The notes beneath the pieces are model-generated. The model saw only the letters and a list, made by a program, of their open reading frames with translations. It did not search any database and was not told the DNA's origin. From Nitrospinota bacterium (GTDB taxonomy: Bacteria; JADFOP01): 32,800 nucleotides of DNA. Shown here piece by piece: positions 10,430 through 19,201 of the stretch. The stretch spans positions 3,167-35,966 of the forward strand of contig JADFOP010000018.1 of the NCBI GenBank assembly GCA_022562795.1, written 5' to 3'. The translations under genes and the position numbers were made by a program. Numbering within the stretch: position 1 is the stretch's first letter; every line of letters begins with the position of its first letter.

Positions 10430-12775
10430 TCATTGAGGAACCTGATCTGATACCAGCGAATACTTCTTTACGTTGGATACGAGCCGTTTGACCTCCTCCA
10501 GGTCCCCGGTCGGCAGCCTGCAGATGTTGTTTTCGCACACGTAAACTGTAGTCTGCTTATCAATCATTGGCTTTCGCTCGAGCAACGCGATGGTGTCGCC
10601 TTCCTCGGGCAGTCCTACCCCCAGGGTCTTATTCGGCAGAAAACTGCCCCAGAGCCATGCCACCAGCGCCTTGGTGCGGGTATCGTCGGCGGGTCCAATT
10701 ACCGCGATCTCCTTGGAACGGTCGAGGTAGTAGTCGAGCGCGATCAAGGTCTGGGCAAACGCCGCCGGATACCGAGTCAGCTGCTTGCCGTTGGCCAACA
10801 GCAGCGCAGCGGCTTTATCCTTGTACGGGGTGTGAAAGGTGAGATCGTGGAGCTTGAGGAGGTTCAACGCGGAGACGGCGTTGCTGTTGGGGCGGGCCCC
10901 GTCTGAAAAATCTACGGAGCGTCGAATCAGGTGGGGGTCGTTCGCCTTGGAAAAATAATAGGCCCCGATCCCCCCGTCCCAAAGTATCTCGTCTTGCTTT
11001 GCCTGAAGCGCCCGCGCCCAGGCAATCCACGACCGGTCGAAGTCGGCTTCATACAAGCTCAAAAGGCCGGATATGAGGTAGGCGTAGTCATCGAGGTACG
11101 CGTCGTAAGCTGCCTGGCCGTCCCGGTAGCGGCGGACCAGGGAGCCGTTCTTAACCAGGCGGCTTTTGATGAAACGAGCCGCCCGCTGCGCCGCTCTAAG
11201 ATACCGCTCTTCGCCGAGGACCTGATACGCCTTGGACATGGAGGCGATCATGAGCCCGTTCCACGCGGTCAGGACTTTATCGTCCTTTAGGGGAGGGACC
11301 CTCTGTTGCCGGACCGCCAGGAGCTTCTCGTGGGCCGACCTCAACAGGGGGCGCGACTTGACCTCCCATCCGTAAGAGGCCTGAAGATTGAGAATGTTGT
11401 GGCCGTGCTCGAAGTTCCCGGCATCCGTCGCCCCGTAAACCTTCTTAAGGAGCGCGAGCTCGGCAGAGTCCAAGTGGCCCTCCAACTCCGAGGCCGTCCA
11501 GATATAGAACGCTCCTTCTTTGCCTACGTCGCCCGCGTCCTGGGCCGAATAAAATCCCCCTTCTGGGTGGGTCATCTCCCGCAACACGTAATCCAGCGTC
11601 TCACGCGCCACGGCGGCGTACATCGGGTTGCCGGTGATCTGATAGGCCTCCAGGTATATCCAGGCGAGCGAAGCGTTGTCGTAGAGCATTTTTTCAAAAT
11701 GGGGCGCCAGCCATTTCTGATCGGTGGAGTAGCGGTGAAACCCCCCTCCGAGATGATCGTAGATGCCTCCACGGGCCATTCGATCGAGGGTCGTCTCCAC
11801 CATCTCAAGCGCCCTCGCCTCTCCAGCTCGATGGGCCATCCGAAGGAGCATCTGCAACCGCATGGTCGGCGGGAATTTGGGGGCCTTTCCGAAACCGCCA
11901 AACTTCTCGTCGAAGCTCGTGGCGAAGGCGTCGTAGGCGGCCTGGAGGACGCTCTCGTCGAGCTCCAGGGGGCCCTTTGCCAGCTTGTTGCGCTCCCGCA
12001 GATACAGGGTCAGCCGTTGCCCGGAGTCTTGAATTTTTGAGGGCTCCTTCTCCCAGGAGGCGCTGATTTGCCCCAGGACGTGTAGAAACTGGGCCCTCGG
12101 AAAGTAGGTCGCGCCCCAGAAGGGTTTTAAGTCGGGCGTCAGAAATACGTTCAAGGGCCATCCCCCGCTGCCCCGAATCGCCGAGACCGCGGCCATGTGA
12201 ATCTTGTCCACGTCCGGACGCTCTTCCCGGTCCACCTTGATGCTGATGAAGTTGCGGTTCAGCACCTCGGCGACACCTTCGTTCTCATAGGAATCTTTCT
12301 CCATCACGTGGCACCAGTAACAGGTGGAATAGCCTATGGAGAGCAGGATGATTTTGTTTTCAGCCCGGGCGGCCTCAAAGGCTTCGGGGCCCCAGGAATA
12401 CCAGTTGACCGGATTGTGCGCGTGTTGGAGAAGATAGGGGCTGGCCTCGAAGATGAGCCGGTTGATGAAACGCGGGGCGCCGCTTGAGTGAAGATGGTGC
12501 GTGCGGGGCTTATAGTCCGGACCCTTGGCCTGGTAGGCTTTCTGGAGCTTCTCATCCAACCGTTCATGGAACGGCGCTAATCCGGGCAGGTGGATACGCT
12601 CGGGAGCTGATGGGACCATCGTCATCAGAGGGCCTCGATGCTCCGCCTCTGATTGAGCGTAGGCCCCGCCAGAATGGATGGCCCACCCGATAGCGAGCAC
12701 GAAAAAGAGGGGAACGTATAGGAGTATTCGATTAGGAAGCAAGGGCGGCCGCGGGCGATACCAACGCCGACGCAT
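10430..12775 (-). CDS. Exported thioredoxin-domain protein of the DUF255/YyaL (SSP411) family
   Basis: The 781-residue protein begins with Arg-rich residues, a hydrophobic run at about 17-33 and AYAQ, so it is probably exported or anchored in the periplasm. Residues about 103-260 form the DsbH/DUF255 thioredoxin-like domain: [17 protein letters not shown], then [10 protein letters not shown] with redox pair Cys152/Cys155, then [10 protein letters not shown]. The rest is an alpha/alpha-barrel glycosidase or epimerase-like region containing [20 protein letters not shown] and TAWNGLMI. Family members are usually about 600-700 residues and often cytosolic; the signal segment and ~100-residue N-terminal extension make this one longer. 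Biochemical role is not established for the family. AAGGAG lies 8 nt before the ATG. Confidence 0.85.
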   Translation of the reverse strand: MRRRWYRPRPPLLPNRILLYVPLFFVLAIGWAIHSGGAYAQSEAEHRGPLMTMVPSAPERIHLPGLAPFHERLDEKLQKAYQAKGPDYKPRTHHLHSSGAPRFINRLIFEASPYLLQHAHNPVNWYSWGPEAFEAARAENKIILLSIGYSTCYWCHVMEKDSYENEGVAEVLNRNFISIKVDREERPDVDKIHMAAVSAIRGSGGWPLNVFLTPDLKPFWGATYFPRAQFLHVLGQISASWEKEPSKIQDSGQRLTLYLRERNKLAKGPLELDESVLQAAYDAFATSFDEKFGGFGKAPKFPPTMRLQMLLRMAHRAGEARALEMVETTLDRMARGGIYDHLGGGFHRYSTDQKWLAPHFEKMLYDNASLAWIYLEAYQITGNPMYAAVARETLDYVLREMTHPEGGFYSAQDAGDVGKEGAFYIWTASELEGHLDSAELALLKKVYGATDAGNFEHGHNILNLQASYGWEVKSRPLLRSAHEKLLAVRQQRVPPLKDDKVLTAWNGLMIASMSKAYQVLGEERYLRAAQRAARFIKSRLVKNGSLVRRYRDGQAAYDAYLDDYAYLISGLLSLYEADFDRSWIAWARALQAKQDEILWDGGIGAYYFSKANDPHLIRRSVDFSDGARPNSNAVSALNLLKLHDLTFHTPYKDKAAALLLANGKQLTRYPAAFAQTLIALDYYLDRSKEIAVIGPADDTRTKALVAWLWGSFLPNKTLGVGLPEEGDTIALLERKPMIDKQTTVYVCENNICRLPTGDLEEVKRLVSNVKKYSLVSDQVPQ

Positions 12776-12997
12776 CAGGTCTCTCCTTCGCCAGACGCCA
12801 CGAAAGTCGGGACATTCCTCGAAACTTTAACGATTGACTACTCTAGATTGTAGCGGGTTGGAATTCAAGCGTCCGGCAACGCAAGCTCGCCTTCCGGCTG
12901 AGGCGGACCTCAGGAGGAGTCCCTGTCCGGGAAAATTGCCCGCGCCATCCGCCTTAGGCGGACCTCAGGCGGACTACATGGTCTTGTGCCCCTGTAG

Positions 12998-13018
12998 GGA
13001 CAGGGTTTACCCCTGTCC
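12998..13018. repeat. Hairpin repeat GGACAGGG-TTTA-CCCCTGTCC
   Basis: An 8-bp stem around TTTAC. It sits in the longer unit TGTAGGGACAGGGTTTAC at 12993, which is repeated at 13076 with one base fewer in the loop. Confidence 0.75.
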
Positions 13019-13036
13019 GTATCCCCGGTAAAGGAC

Positions 13037-13056
13037 GGACAGCCTAAAGGCTGTCC
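13037..13056. repeat. Hairpin repeat GGACAGCC-TAAA-GGCTGTCC
   Basis: A perfect 8-bp stem with a 4-nt loop, followed by CTACA. In reverse it carries the same GGGACAG/CTGTCCC edge as its neighbours. Confidence 0.8.
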
Positions 13057-13080
13057 CTACACCGTCGTGTGCCTTTGTAG

Positions 13081-13100
13081 GGACAGGGTTTACCCTGTCC
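13081..13100. repeat. Hairpin repeat GGACAGGG-TTTA-CCCTGTCC
   Basis: A perfect 8-bp stem with loop TTTA, inside the second copy of the TGTAGGGACAGGG unit (13076-13102). Confidence 0.8.
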
Positions 13101-13266
13101 GTGGGTATGAAGGGCGGGTGGTGTATGCGGAGAGGGTTTATATATGGGTAGTCGGGCCGACCAAAGGTCGCTTGCGACACCCGGACCCCGACACCACCAG
13201 CCCGCCTTAGGCGGACTACATGGTCGTGTGTCCGTGGGCTAGAAGGGTTCCCTGTCCGAAAAAAAA

Positions 13267-13287
13267 GGACAGCCACAAGGGCTGTCC
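13267..13287. repeat. Hairpin repeat GGACAGCC-ACAAG-GGCTGTCC
   Basis: A perfect 8-bp stem with a 5-nt loop, preceded by a run of A and followed by CTACAG like the copy at 13037. Confidence 0.8.
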
Positions 13288-13310
13288 CTACAGAAAGGAT
13301 TGCTAAAAGG

Positions 13311-13336
13311 AGTCGGGGTCAGGGGCGACCCCGACT
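13311..13336. repeat. Long perfect hairpin AGTCGGGGTC/GACCCCGACT
   Basis: A perfect 10-bp inverted repeat with a 6-nt loop (AGGGGC). It is unrelated in sequence to the GGACAG family but lies in the same cluster. No U-tract follows, so it is not a classical terminator. Confidence 0.75.
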
Positions 13337-13466
13337 ACCCGGTAAAGGCCGGACGGCTACATTGGCCTAATCCCGTGTAGGGCCCCGCCTCAGGCGTAAC
13401 CCCGAAACCTTTTTTGGCGGACAGCCACAAGGGTTTCCCCCCTCCACCGGTCCGCAGGGGCGCGCG

Positions 13467-13495
13467 TTGACAATTGCGACCACTCTGCGTAAGCT
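13467..13495 (+). promoter_or_regulatory. Sigma-70 promoter for the operon at 13570
   Basis: A perfect TTGACA at 13467-13472 is followed after 17 nt by TAAGCT at 13490-13495, a weak -10. It faces the gene starting at 13570 and lies just outside the hairpin cluster. Confidence 0.5.
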
Positions 13496-13569
13496 TGCTC
13501 ACTGTACAAGAGGCCGGCTTCGGCACTGAAAGCGCTTCCGAACGGGCGACACTGGAGGGGGGAATACTC

Positions 13570-13902
13570 ATGAAATATCTCGTCATTATGAAGGCCGTGG
13601 AGGGTGGGCCGGCCGTGCCGCCGCAGACGATCGTCAAGCAGGTCGAAGGTCAGGTCTTCCCCAGCTTTGAAATCTTAAAAAGCCTGGAGGAGGAAGGCAA
13701 GATAATGGGCGGCGTGTGCGCCGGCGAGCGCAGGATCGCGTTCATCGCCAAGGCGGCGGACAACACCGAGGTGGACAACCTTATCAAGAGCCTGCCGCTG
13801 TGGGGGATGGCGACGACCGAGGTCACCCCGCTCAACGGGTTCGCCGAGCGTCACGAGGCCGACAGTAAATTCATCGCCCAACTGAAGAAGATGGAGAGCT
13901 GA
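13570..13902 (+). CDS. Muconolactone-isomerase-like small protein
   Basis: The 110-residue protein begins MKYLVIMKAVEGG and contains a late LPLWGMATTEVTPLNGFAERH segment. That pattern (a short beta-alpha-beta protein with LPL, a hydrophobic stretch and EVTPL) is typical of the muconolactone delta-isomerase/ferredoxin-like dimer family. No aromatic degradation genes lie nearby, so real muconolactone isomerase activity is doubtful. Members of this superfamily are often uncharacterised dimeric barrels. The ATG at 13570 has GGAGGGGGG just upstream; a longer frame from 13474 has no ribosome site. It is followed after 55 bp by the prepilin peptidase gene. Confidence 0.65.
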   Translation: MKYLVIMKAVEGGPAVPPQTIVKQVEGQVFPSFEILKSLEEEGKIMGGVCAGERRIAFIAKAADNTEVDNLIKSLPLWGMATTEVTPLNGFAERHEADSKFIAQLKKMES

Positions 13903-13957
13903 GACGGCGCGGGGATAGCTTGAATCCACGCTTTGGAGCGAAGGCCGGGAGACGTCT

Positions 13958-14722
13958 ATGACCCTCGTTGGAGAGCTCGGGGCGTTTGCCCTGGGCGCCT
14001 GTCTCGGGAGCTTCGCCAACGTCCTAATCGATCGACTCCCCAGGGGCTTATCGCCCATCCGCCCGCGCTCTTACTGCGAGGCGTGCGGTATCGCTATCCG
14101 TACCCTTCACTTAATCCCGGTGGCGGGATATTTCCTGACCCGGGGTCGGTGCGCTTCGTGCGCCCATCCCATCCCGATGCGGCTGCCCCTTGTGGAAGCC
14201 GCCGGCGGTATCTTGGCCGCAGCCAGCTTCGCCCTCTTCGGCCTCTCCTGGGAATTCCTCTCCAGCACCATCGTGCTTCTGGCCGCTTTAGCCGCGGGCG
14301 TCATTGACAGCCGGCACCAGGTGATCCCCGATGCCATCACCCTGCCGTGCCTGGCGGCGGGCCTGGCGTTGAGCCTACTGCCCGGCCGCCCAACTCCCCT
14401 CGAAGCGGTTCTTGGGGTGGCCGTCGCCGGCGGCCTGTTGGCCCTTGTCGCAATGGTCTATCCGAAGGGGATGGGGGGGGGTGACGTCAAGTTTATGGCC
14501 ATGACCGGAGCGTTCCTGGGTTGGGCGAAGGCTATTGTCGCCCTGTTCACGGCGTCACTGGCGGGAGCAGTGGTGGGCCTGGCTCTCATCGCTCTTGGCC
14601 GCCGAAGCCGCCAAGAGCCCATTTCCTTTGGACCATTTCTCGCTCTGGGGGTTGCGACGGCTGTCTTTGCGGGCCCCAAAATTACGGCACTCTACGTCGG
14701 GTGGGTGTGGGCGCTTCCTTGA
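13958..14722 (+). CDS. gspO: Prepilin peptidase / N-methyltransferase (type A24)
   Basis: This bifunctional inner-membrane aspartic protease cleaves leader peptides of type IV prepilins and T2SS pseudopilins and N-methylates the new N-terminus. The 254 residues show the N-terminal LGSFANVLIDRLPRG motif and two zinc-type pairs, CEAC (Cys40/43) and CASC (Cys65/68). They also show both catalytic aspartates, Asp117 in GVIDSRHQVIPD and Asp176 in GGGDVKFM, with about seven hydrophobic helices between and around. It is the only such gene in the window, and the operon at 15675-26790 encodes its expected substrates GspG-K; the symbol pilD would be equally fitting. ATG at 13958 follows GGAG by 7 nt. 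Confidence 0.93.
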   Translation: MTLVGELGAFALGACLGSFANVLIDRLPRGLSPIRPRSYCEACGIAIRTLHLIPVAGYFLTRGRCASCAHPIPMRLPLVEAAGGILAAASFALFGLSWEFLSSTIVLLAALAAGVIDSRHQVIPDAITLPCLAAGLALSLLPGRPTPLEAVLGVAVAGGLLALVAMVYPKGMGGGDVKFMAMTGAFLGWAKAIVALFTASLAGAVVGLALIALGRRSRQEPISFGPFLALGVATAVFAGPKITALYVGWVWALP

Positions 14723-14739
14723 TACGGTTATAAAACGGC

Positions 14740-14767
14740 TTGCGCCGGCCCGACATGTGGGTAGAAT
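14740..14767 (+). promoter_or_regulatory. Possible promoter of the TPR lipoprotein gene
   Basis: TTGCGC at 14740-14745 and TAGAAT at 14762-14767 are separated by 16 nt. The -10 is good and the -35 matches only in TTG. The implied start near 14774 leaves about 42 nt before the ATG at 14816. Confidence 0.4.
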
Positions 14768-14815
14768 AGGGAGATGGACTCTAAGATCATGAGCCAACTC
14801 CAGGGGAGACATCCC

Positions 14816-15556
14816 ATGAGACGCATCCTCATCCTCTGCGTCGCCCTTCTCCTTGTGGTCGGTTGCGCGTCGATGAAGACCAGTCGGCTCACGAAGCAGG
14901 CGGCCCAGGCGCCCACTTCGGAGAATTACCTCGCCCTCGGCATCCAACAGCTCAAGGCGAAGGATTACGAGGCGGCCGTCGAGTCGTTTCACCGGTCGCT
15001 GAGGCTCGACCCCTCCTCACCGAAAGCGCACCACAACCTCGGCGTGGCCTACGTGCGGCTTGGCCGAGACCAGAACGCCTTGAGGGAGTTTCGCCTCTCC
15101 CACAACCTCAAGCCGGATTATCAAAAGTTCCTCGTCCCCTTGAATTCGGTGGGGATCCCCACGGAGCCGCGCTCCCTCGGTGAGCTCAGGCAGGCCGCAG
15201 TTTCCAGGCCCAACGACATTCAGGCGGCCTTCGCCCTGGCCCAGGGCTACCAGCGGGCGGCCCTGCTCGAAGAAGCCGTCGTCCAGTACAGAAAGGTCGC
15301 GGCCCGCTCGCCCCGCCATGCCGGAGTACAATACGGCCTCGGCAGCACCCTCGCCCAGCTGGGCCGCTACGACGAGGCAAAAGGCCCCCTCCTGCAAGCT
15401 ATCCGCCTAAAACCCTCCTGGGCCACGCCTCACTTCACCCTGGGACTAATCCACCTCGTAAGCGGCGACGTAGAGGACGCCTTCGGCGAGTATCAAGTCC
15501 TGCAGCAGATTGACGTCAATCTCGCCGACAAACTCTTTGCAAGAATCTACGAATAG
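14816..15556 (+). CDS. TPR-repeat lipoprotein
   Basis: The 246-residue protein starts with a lipoprotein signal (RRILILCVALLLVVGC), putting the lipidated Cys at residue 17. At least four tetratricopeptide repeats follow, recognisable by spaced A/G-Y-x-x-A-L patterns such as NYLALGIQQLKAKDYEAAVE, HHNLGVAYVRLGRDQNALRE, and the later YGLGSTLAQLGRYDEA. TPR lipoproteins of this size (PilF/PilW-like) often act as pilotins or scaffolds for pilus or secretin assembly. With a T2SS operon next door, a pilotin-like role is reasonable inference but unproven. The ATG at 14816 has GGGGAG 7 nt upstream; ATGs at 14774 and 14789 lack a ribosome site and would spoil the signal peptide. It converges on gspC. 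Confidence 0.75.
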   Translation: MRRILILCVALLLVVGCASMKTSRLTKQAAQAPTSENYLALGIQQLKAKDYEAAVESFHRSLRLDPSSPKAHHNLGVAYVRLGRDQNALREFRLSHNLKPDYQKFLVPLNSVGIPTEPRSLGELRQAAVSRPNDIQAAFALAQGYQRAALLEEAVVQYRKVAARSPRHAGVQYGLGSTLAQLGRYDEAKGPLLQAIRLKPSWATPHFTLGLIHLVSGDVEDAFGEYQVLQQIDVNLADKLFARIYE

Positions 15557-15674
15557 AAGAGCTCCCTCCCCGGCACGGCGCGGTCCGGATCCAAACGCAC
15601 ATCGGTCCTTCCACCTTTGAGGAGACGTCTAACTGACTATTCGTTCCAACGGGGTCGGAGAGGTCGCGGGTATT

Positions 15675-16235
15675 TCAGCGGGACCGGGATGGAGGAGACG
15701 GGGTCGCTCTCCCTGCGGGGGGGGTGGGCTGCGCCGGCGTCCGTGGTCGAACCGCCCCGCGCGCTCCAGGACGCGCGGGTGACTTGGGAGTCTTTCTCGG
15801 CCTGTGAAGGATGACTTCGAATTTCTCGTTTCCCAAAGCCATGATGACCCTGTCGCTTTTAACCTCCTTTAACACGTAATCGCCAATCCTTCCACCTTTA
15901 GTGAGTGACTTGACCTTGCCCTCAGTCAATTTGGGCTCTTGGAGAAGCGCAATGGACTTGCCTTTCTCGAGGAGGATAACTCCCTGAAGCACGAAATTCG
16001 TTTTTGAGATATCGCCAGAGGGCGGCTCAGGCTCATCGGGGGAAGGCGGAGGCCTCTGAGGGATACGCTCGGGATGGAAGAGGTTTTTATCCTCAATGAC
16101 CGTAAAGTCTGAAAGCGGCGGGAGGGCCCGCCGGCCTTGCTGCGCGGCGGCGGGCCGGGCCATGAGCAATAAAACTGCCAGGCCGAGGAGCCCCACGGGA
16201 AGGAGCCCACACCAAGTTTTGGTGAGCCGAGTCAC
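15675..16235 (-). CDS. gspC: T2SS inner-membrane protein GspC (HR-domain, PilP-like)
   Basis: The 186-residue protein has a single N-terminal membrane segment (about 12-31). Its periplasmic homology region runs from FTVIEDKNLFHPERIP to about residue 145. That region includes FVLQGVILLEKGKSIALL and ends in a beta-rich stretch (VKSLTKGGRIGDYVLKEVKS). This is the GspC HR / PilP fold that contacts the N0 domain of the secretin. The last 40 residues are Pro/Arg/Ser-rich with no PDZ domain, so it is shorter than the E. coli-type GspC. It overlaps gspM by 4 bp and is the last gene of the operon, whereas gspC usually comes first. The assignment rests on position, topology and the HR-like pattern. Confidence 0.7.
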   Translation of the reverse strand: MTRLTKTWCGLLPVGLLGLAVLLLMARPAAAQQGRRALPPLSDFTVIEDKNLFHPERIPQRPPPSPDEPEPPSGDISKTNFVLQGVILLEKGKSIALLQEPKLTEGKVKSLTKGGRIGDYVLKEVKSDRVIMALGNEKFEVILHRPRKTPKSPARPGARGAVRPRTPAQPTPPAGRATPSPPSRSR

Positions 16236-16810
16236 GCCTCAACCTTCTTGATGAAGCCAGCAATGGTCATATTCACCTGAATCTCTTTAGGGTTCCGGTG
16301 GTTCGGCACCCGGATGGTCCACTTGGGGATGTTGAGCAGTTTCTGATGGCTCTCAATTCGGTAGAGGAAGTTCTTGAGCTCCCCGACGTTGCAGCGGAAG
16401 ACGACCTCCACAGGCACCTCCAGCACAGAAGGGTGCTCGATTGGTTTATCGATCTTCTGGCTAGTGATGTTTACGTTGGTCCGTCGGGCGATCTCCTCGA
16501 TAATCCGCTGGAGGCGTGCCGCTGCGACCGGGGGTTTGTCGCCCGGAAGCAGCCTCCGTTTGATGCGATCCATTTCCTTGCGGGTGGCGGCGAGCCGGCC
16601 TTTAAGCTTGGATTGGGCCTGGATTTTAAGCTTGGAGCGCTCGAGCTTGTTCCGCTCATGAAATATCTGGTCTCGGATTCTCTGCGGCCGATAGTACAAG
16701 AAGTCCGCCATGTAATCGTAGGAGAAGAAGAGAAAGACCGCTAGAATAGCTACCCCGATTAGGCGCTTCTCGCGGCGGGAGATTCTCAACTTTGGCAGTT
16801 GTCTGGCCAC
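16232..16810 (-). CDS. gspM: T2SS assembly protein GspM (PilO-like)
   Basis: The 192-residue protein has a short basic cytoplasmic N-terminus and one membrane helix (about 16-35). A coiled coil follows (about 45-90, rich in Lys/Arg/Glu), then a ferredoxin-like C-terminal domain ending NMTIAGFIKKVEA. This topology is that of GspM/PilO, which pairs with GspL in the inner-membrane platform. It starts with GTG, 10 bp after the gspL stop, and ends in a 4-bp overlap with gspC. Confidence 0.75.
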   Translation of the reverse strand: MARQLPKLRISRREKRLIGVAILAVFLFFSYDYMADFLYYRPQRIRDQIFHERNKLERSKLKIQAQSKLKGRLAATRKEMDRIKRRLLPGDKPPVAAARLQRIIEEIARRTNVNITSQKIDKPIEHPSVLEVPVEVVFRCNVGELKNFLYRIESHQKLLNIPKWTIRVPNHRNPKEIQVNMTIAGFIKKVEA

Positions 16811-16820
16811 AGCGTCGCCC

Positions 16821-18227
16821 TCACTCGATTTGCGCGGCGATCTTGAACCGCTCTTTGTCGTTACGTTTTGTGATCGTGCCCCGGAACTCTACATTGGAAA
16901 ACCGAGGCGATTCCTCCAACAGGCCGATAAGCTCCAGGGATGACTGGGCGTAGCCTCCGATCACAAGTTCGCGTCCATTGAAGTTGGTGTCCGTCAACCA
17001 GGCGGAGGTCGGGATGACGAGGGTCAGCTCTCTGAGCAGCTGTAAGATGCTGGGGTTGCGGGTTGACATTGACACGAGGGCATCCTTCTCGGTCCTCAGT
17101 TGGCTAGACTCGCGCTGAAGGAGGTTGACATTCTCCACCTTCGGCTGAAGGGCTGCAACGGCGTCCTCCAATCGGCGCAGCTCCCAACCGTCACGGACGG
17201 CGGTTGCTACGTAAAGGCCCAACGCCCCGACGAGAGCCACTCCCAGAGCCACGGCGCGCAGTGGCACGCGCCTGGCCGGCGGGGCCTCCGTGGGAGGAGG
17301 CACGAGGTTAATGGGAATCGTCTCGCCTCTGTGCCCCAAGAAGGCCAGTCCGGCAGCCGTGTGAAAAGGCCCTATATCGACTCCCTCCGGCGACTGTATT
17401 ATCGCTCGGTGGTCCACGGCCGTCGGCGAGGTCAACCCAAGGGTCTGCAACGCCTGGCGGACCACGCTCTCCAAAGGACCGAGGAAGAACCAGGGGAGGT
17501 CTGCGGGTGATTCGAGGCGACTCAGGATGGAGGAGAGCCCTTGATAGAGCTCCTGCTGCAGGCTGGCAATCGCTTCTGGGCCGTCTCGTCCTTCTAGTGA
17601 GAAGAGCTGGCTGCTGGCCAAACGGCCTTCTTCATAGATATCCACCCCCACGGCCTGCTCGTCCTCCTCGACCAGCAGGATATGGGGGGCGTGGGAGACC
17701 TCGGGTTGGCAGCGCGCAAGGAGCACACCGCTGGCGAATGGAGATGGGACCAGGGCCTCTGGCTCCAGTCCCTTGGCCCTCCATGCCGAGAGGATCGATT
17801 CGATAATGTCCCGACGCACAGCTCCCACGAGGAGGTCCATATCCGGCCCCGACTCTTCGCCCAAAATCATATGGTCGTATATCAGCGACTCAGGGGCCAC
17901 TGGCAGGTGCTTTTCGAGCTCGAAGGCCAGGGCGTTCCTCACGTCTTCTGCAGGCATCCTTGGCATGGTAAGGATCTTGAGAAAACACCATTGGCGGGGA
18001 AGGCCGACGATGATCCTCTCGGGGCGGATCCGCCGCCGCTCCAGGGACGCCTGAGCCGCTTCGGCCATCCGGAAAAACCCCTCGTCGGTGGAGTCGCCCT
18101 CCCAGTCGCCCTGGTGTATGAGGGTGATGCCGTGACGATCGCTCCGCACGCACGCGTAGCGCAGCCCCCCAGGTCGGATGTCGAGGCCAAGGATCACTTG
18201 ACGCCGGCCACCAAAGCGCTTAAACAC
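16821..18227 (-). CDS. gspL: T2SS inner-membrane protein GspL (PilM-PilN-like)
   Basis: GspL links the cytoplasmic ATPase GspE to the inner-membrane platform. Residues about 10-300 have the actin-like PilM/GspL fold: VILGLDIRPGGLRY at the start, GLPRQWCFLKILTMPR, and LAFELEKHLPVAPESLIYD. A single membrane segment lies at about 322-343, followed by a coiled region and a PilN-like periplasmic domain with LLRELTLVIPTSAWLTD. At 468 residues it resembles a natural PilM+PilN fusion, typical of the non-enterobacterial T2SS. It starts with GTG, 8 bp after the gspK stop. GGGAGG spans that stop. Confidence 0.82.
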   Translation of the reverse strand: MFKRFGGRRQVILGLDIRPGGLRYACVRSDRHGITLIHQGDWEGDSTDEGFFRMAEAAQASLERRRIRPERIIVGLPRQWCFLKILTMPRMPAEDVRNALAFELEKHLPVAPESLIYDHMILGEESGPDMDLLVGAVRRDIIESILSAWRAKGLEPEALVPSPFASGVLLARCQPEVSHAPHILLVEEDEQAVGVDIYEEGRLASSQLFSLEGRDGPEAIASLQQELYQGLSSILSRLESPADLPWFFLGPLESVVRQALQTLGLTSPTAVDHRAIIQSPEGVDIGPFHTAAGLAFLGHRGETIPINLVPPPTEAPPARRVPLRAVALGVALVGALGLYVATAVRDGWELRRLEDAVAALQPKVENVNLLQRESSQLRTEKDALVSMSTRNPSILQLLRELTLVIPTSAWLTDTNFNGRELVIGGYAQSSLELIGLLEESPRFSNVEFRGTITKRNDKERFKIAAQIE

Positions 18228-18235
18228 TGCGGGGT

Positions 18236-19201
18236 CTACCTCCCGATGTAATTGTCGTTCCAGTACTTGATGGTGATGGTCTCGTTCCCCCCTCCACCGG
18301 AAACGATGGCTTTAATGCTGCGGCGCACGGGGCTTCCGGGAACGCGGCCTGAGGCTACGATGGTAAAATTGCTCGAACTCTCGTTCTCGCTGTATACGCC
18401 CTCGTTGGCCTCTCGCTTGGCAAGAATGCTGTCGGCTCTCTCTTTGGAGTAGAGCGTGCGAAGCACCGTCTCGCTGGCAGTGTTATTATTCAACCTAGCT
18501 CCCGTGGTCGTCAAGAAGTCCACGAGCCCAGTGTATGTCTCACTTCCGTCTTGGCTCACCCCGCCGTAGAAGATGGTCGGCGTAACGCCCCGCACCAAGA
18601 TAAGCTCTTCAATGGTGTCGATGCGCCCGTCTTTGGCCTCGTAATTCAGACCCTCGTCCTCGTAGTAGTCGTCTTCCGCACCGTTGAGTTTGTGGAGTGG
18701 GTCGGGGTCGATCCAATCAAGGACGGAGTCTGCGATGATGGAGCGCTGTATTACATCTTCAACACCTGTTTGCTCCAGCAGGATCATGAGACGCGGGCGG
18801 GTGGTGACGTTGATGTTAATTTTGCTCTCCTCGTCGGTTATGTCGTAACTGAAAAGGCCGGCCCCGAAAACGAGGTCTGTCCGGTCGGGCGCCTCGTTGG
18901 GCTCCCCCTCAGTCGGGTTCCGCCTGGCGAAAACCAGCTGATTATCCTCTGGTTGCAGGTACGTGTATTCGTAGTCCTCAAGTATCTCGGCCAAAGCCGT
19001 GTGGAATGCTGCCTGAACCAGATAGTAGGACTGGGCCTCCTCGATGTAGTTGCGCACCACCGTGGTCTCCAGACGGGTGGAGAAGGCAAAGTCGACGACC
19101 AGGAGGGTCAGGAGCACTAGAATCCACAGCACCATTACCAGGGCGAACCCCCGCTCGCTCCGACAAAGCTCTTTTGGTCGATCCCTCAACGCCTCGCTCA
19201 C
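18236..19201 (-). CDS. gspK: T2SS minor pseudopilin GspK
   Basis: GspK caps the tip of the pseudopilus with GspI and GspJ. The 321 residues begin with a class III leader (ERG, then FALVMVLWILVLLTLL). The mature position 5 is Val, not Glu, in keeping with GspK being the one pseudopilin lacking Glu5. The large globular domain contains the SAM-like/alpha insert with DSVLDWIDPDPLHKLNGAEDDYY and the family segment YEAKDGRIDTIEELILVRGV. It starts with GTG overlapping the gspJ stop (GTGA). Confidence 0.9.
   Translation of the reverse strand: MSEALRDRPKELCRSERGFALVMVLWILVLLTLLVVDFAFSTRLETTVVRNYIEEAQSYYLVQAAFHTALAEILEDYEYTYLQPEDNQLVFARRNPTEGEPNEAPDRTDLVFGAGLFSYDITDEESKININVTTRPRLMILLEQTGVEDVIQRSIIADSVLDWIDPDPLHKLNGAEDDYYEDEGLNYEAKDGRIDTIEELILVRGVTPTIFYGGVSQDGSETYTGLVDFLTTTGARLNNNTASETVLRTLYSKERADSILAKREANEGVYSENESSSNFTIVASGRVPGSPVRRSIKAIVSGGGGNETITIKYWNDNYIGR

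Larger units (their letters stand above)
12950..13230. repeat. Direct repeat CGCCTTAGGCGGAC...GGACTACATGGTC
   Basis: CGCCTTAGGCGGAC followed by GGCGGACTACATGGTC and (T/G)TGTG occurs at 12950-12988 and again in shortened form at 13203-13230. The first copy has an extra CTCAGGCGGAC unit. CCGCCTNAGGCGG palindromes recur at 30138-30150. Confidence 0.65.
12776..13569. other. 794-bp gene-free stretch filled with hairpin repeats
   Basis: No ORF here has a convincing start or family match. The sequence is made of short modules: GGACAGGG/CCCTGTCC hairpins, GGACAGCC/GGCTGTCC hairpins, GCCTTAGGCGGAC palindromes, and a direct repeat ending in GGCGGACTACATGGTC. A likely promoter for the gene at 13570 lies at the right end. 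Confidence 0.75.

Noticed and set aside
13007-13637. Minus-strand ORFs in the repeat cluster
   Set aside because: They run through hairpin repeats and into the opposite strand of the gene at 13570, without recognisable domains.
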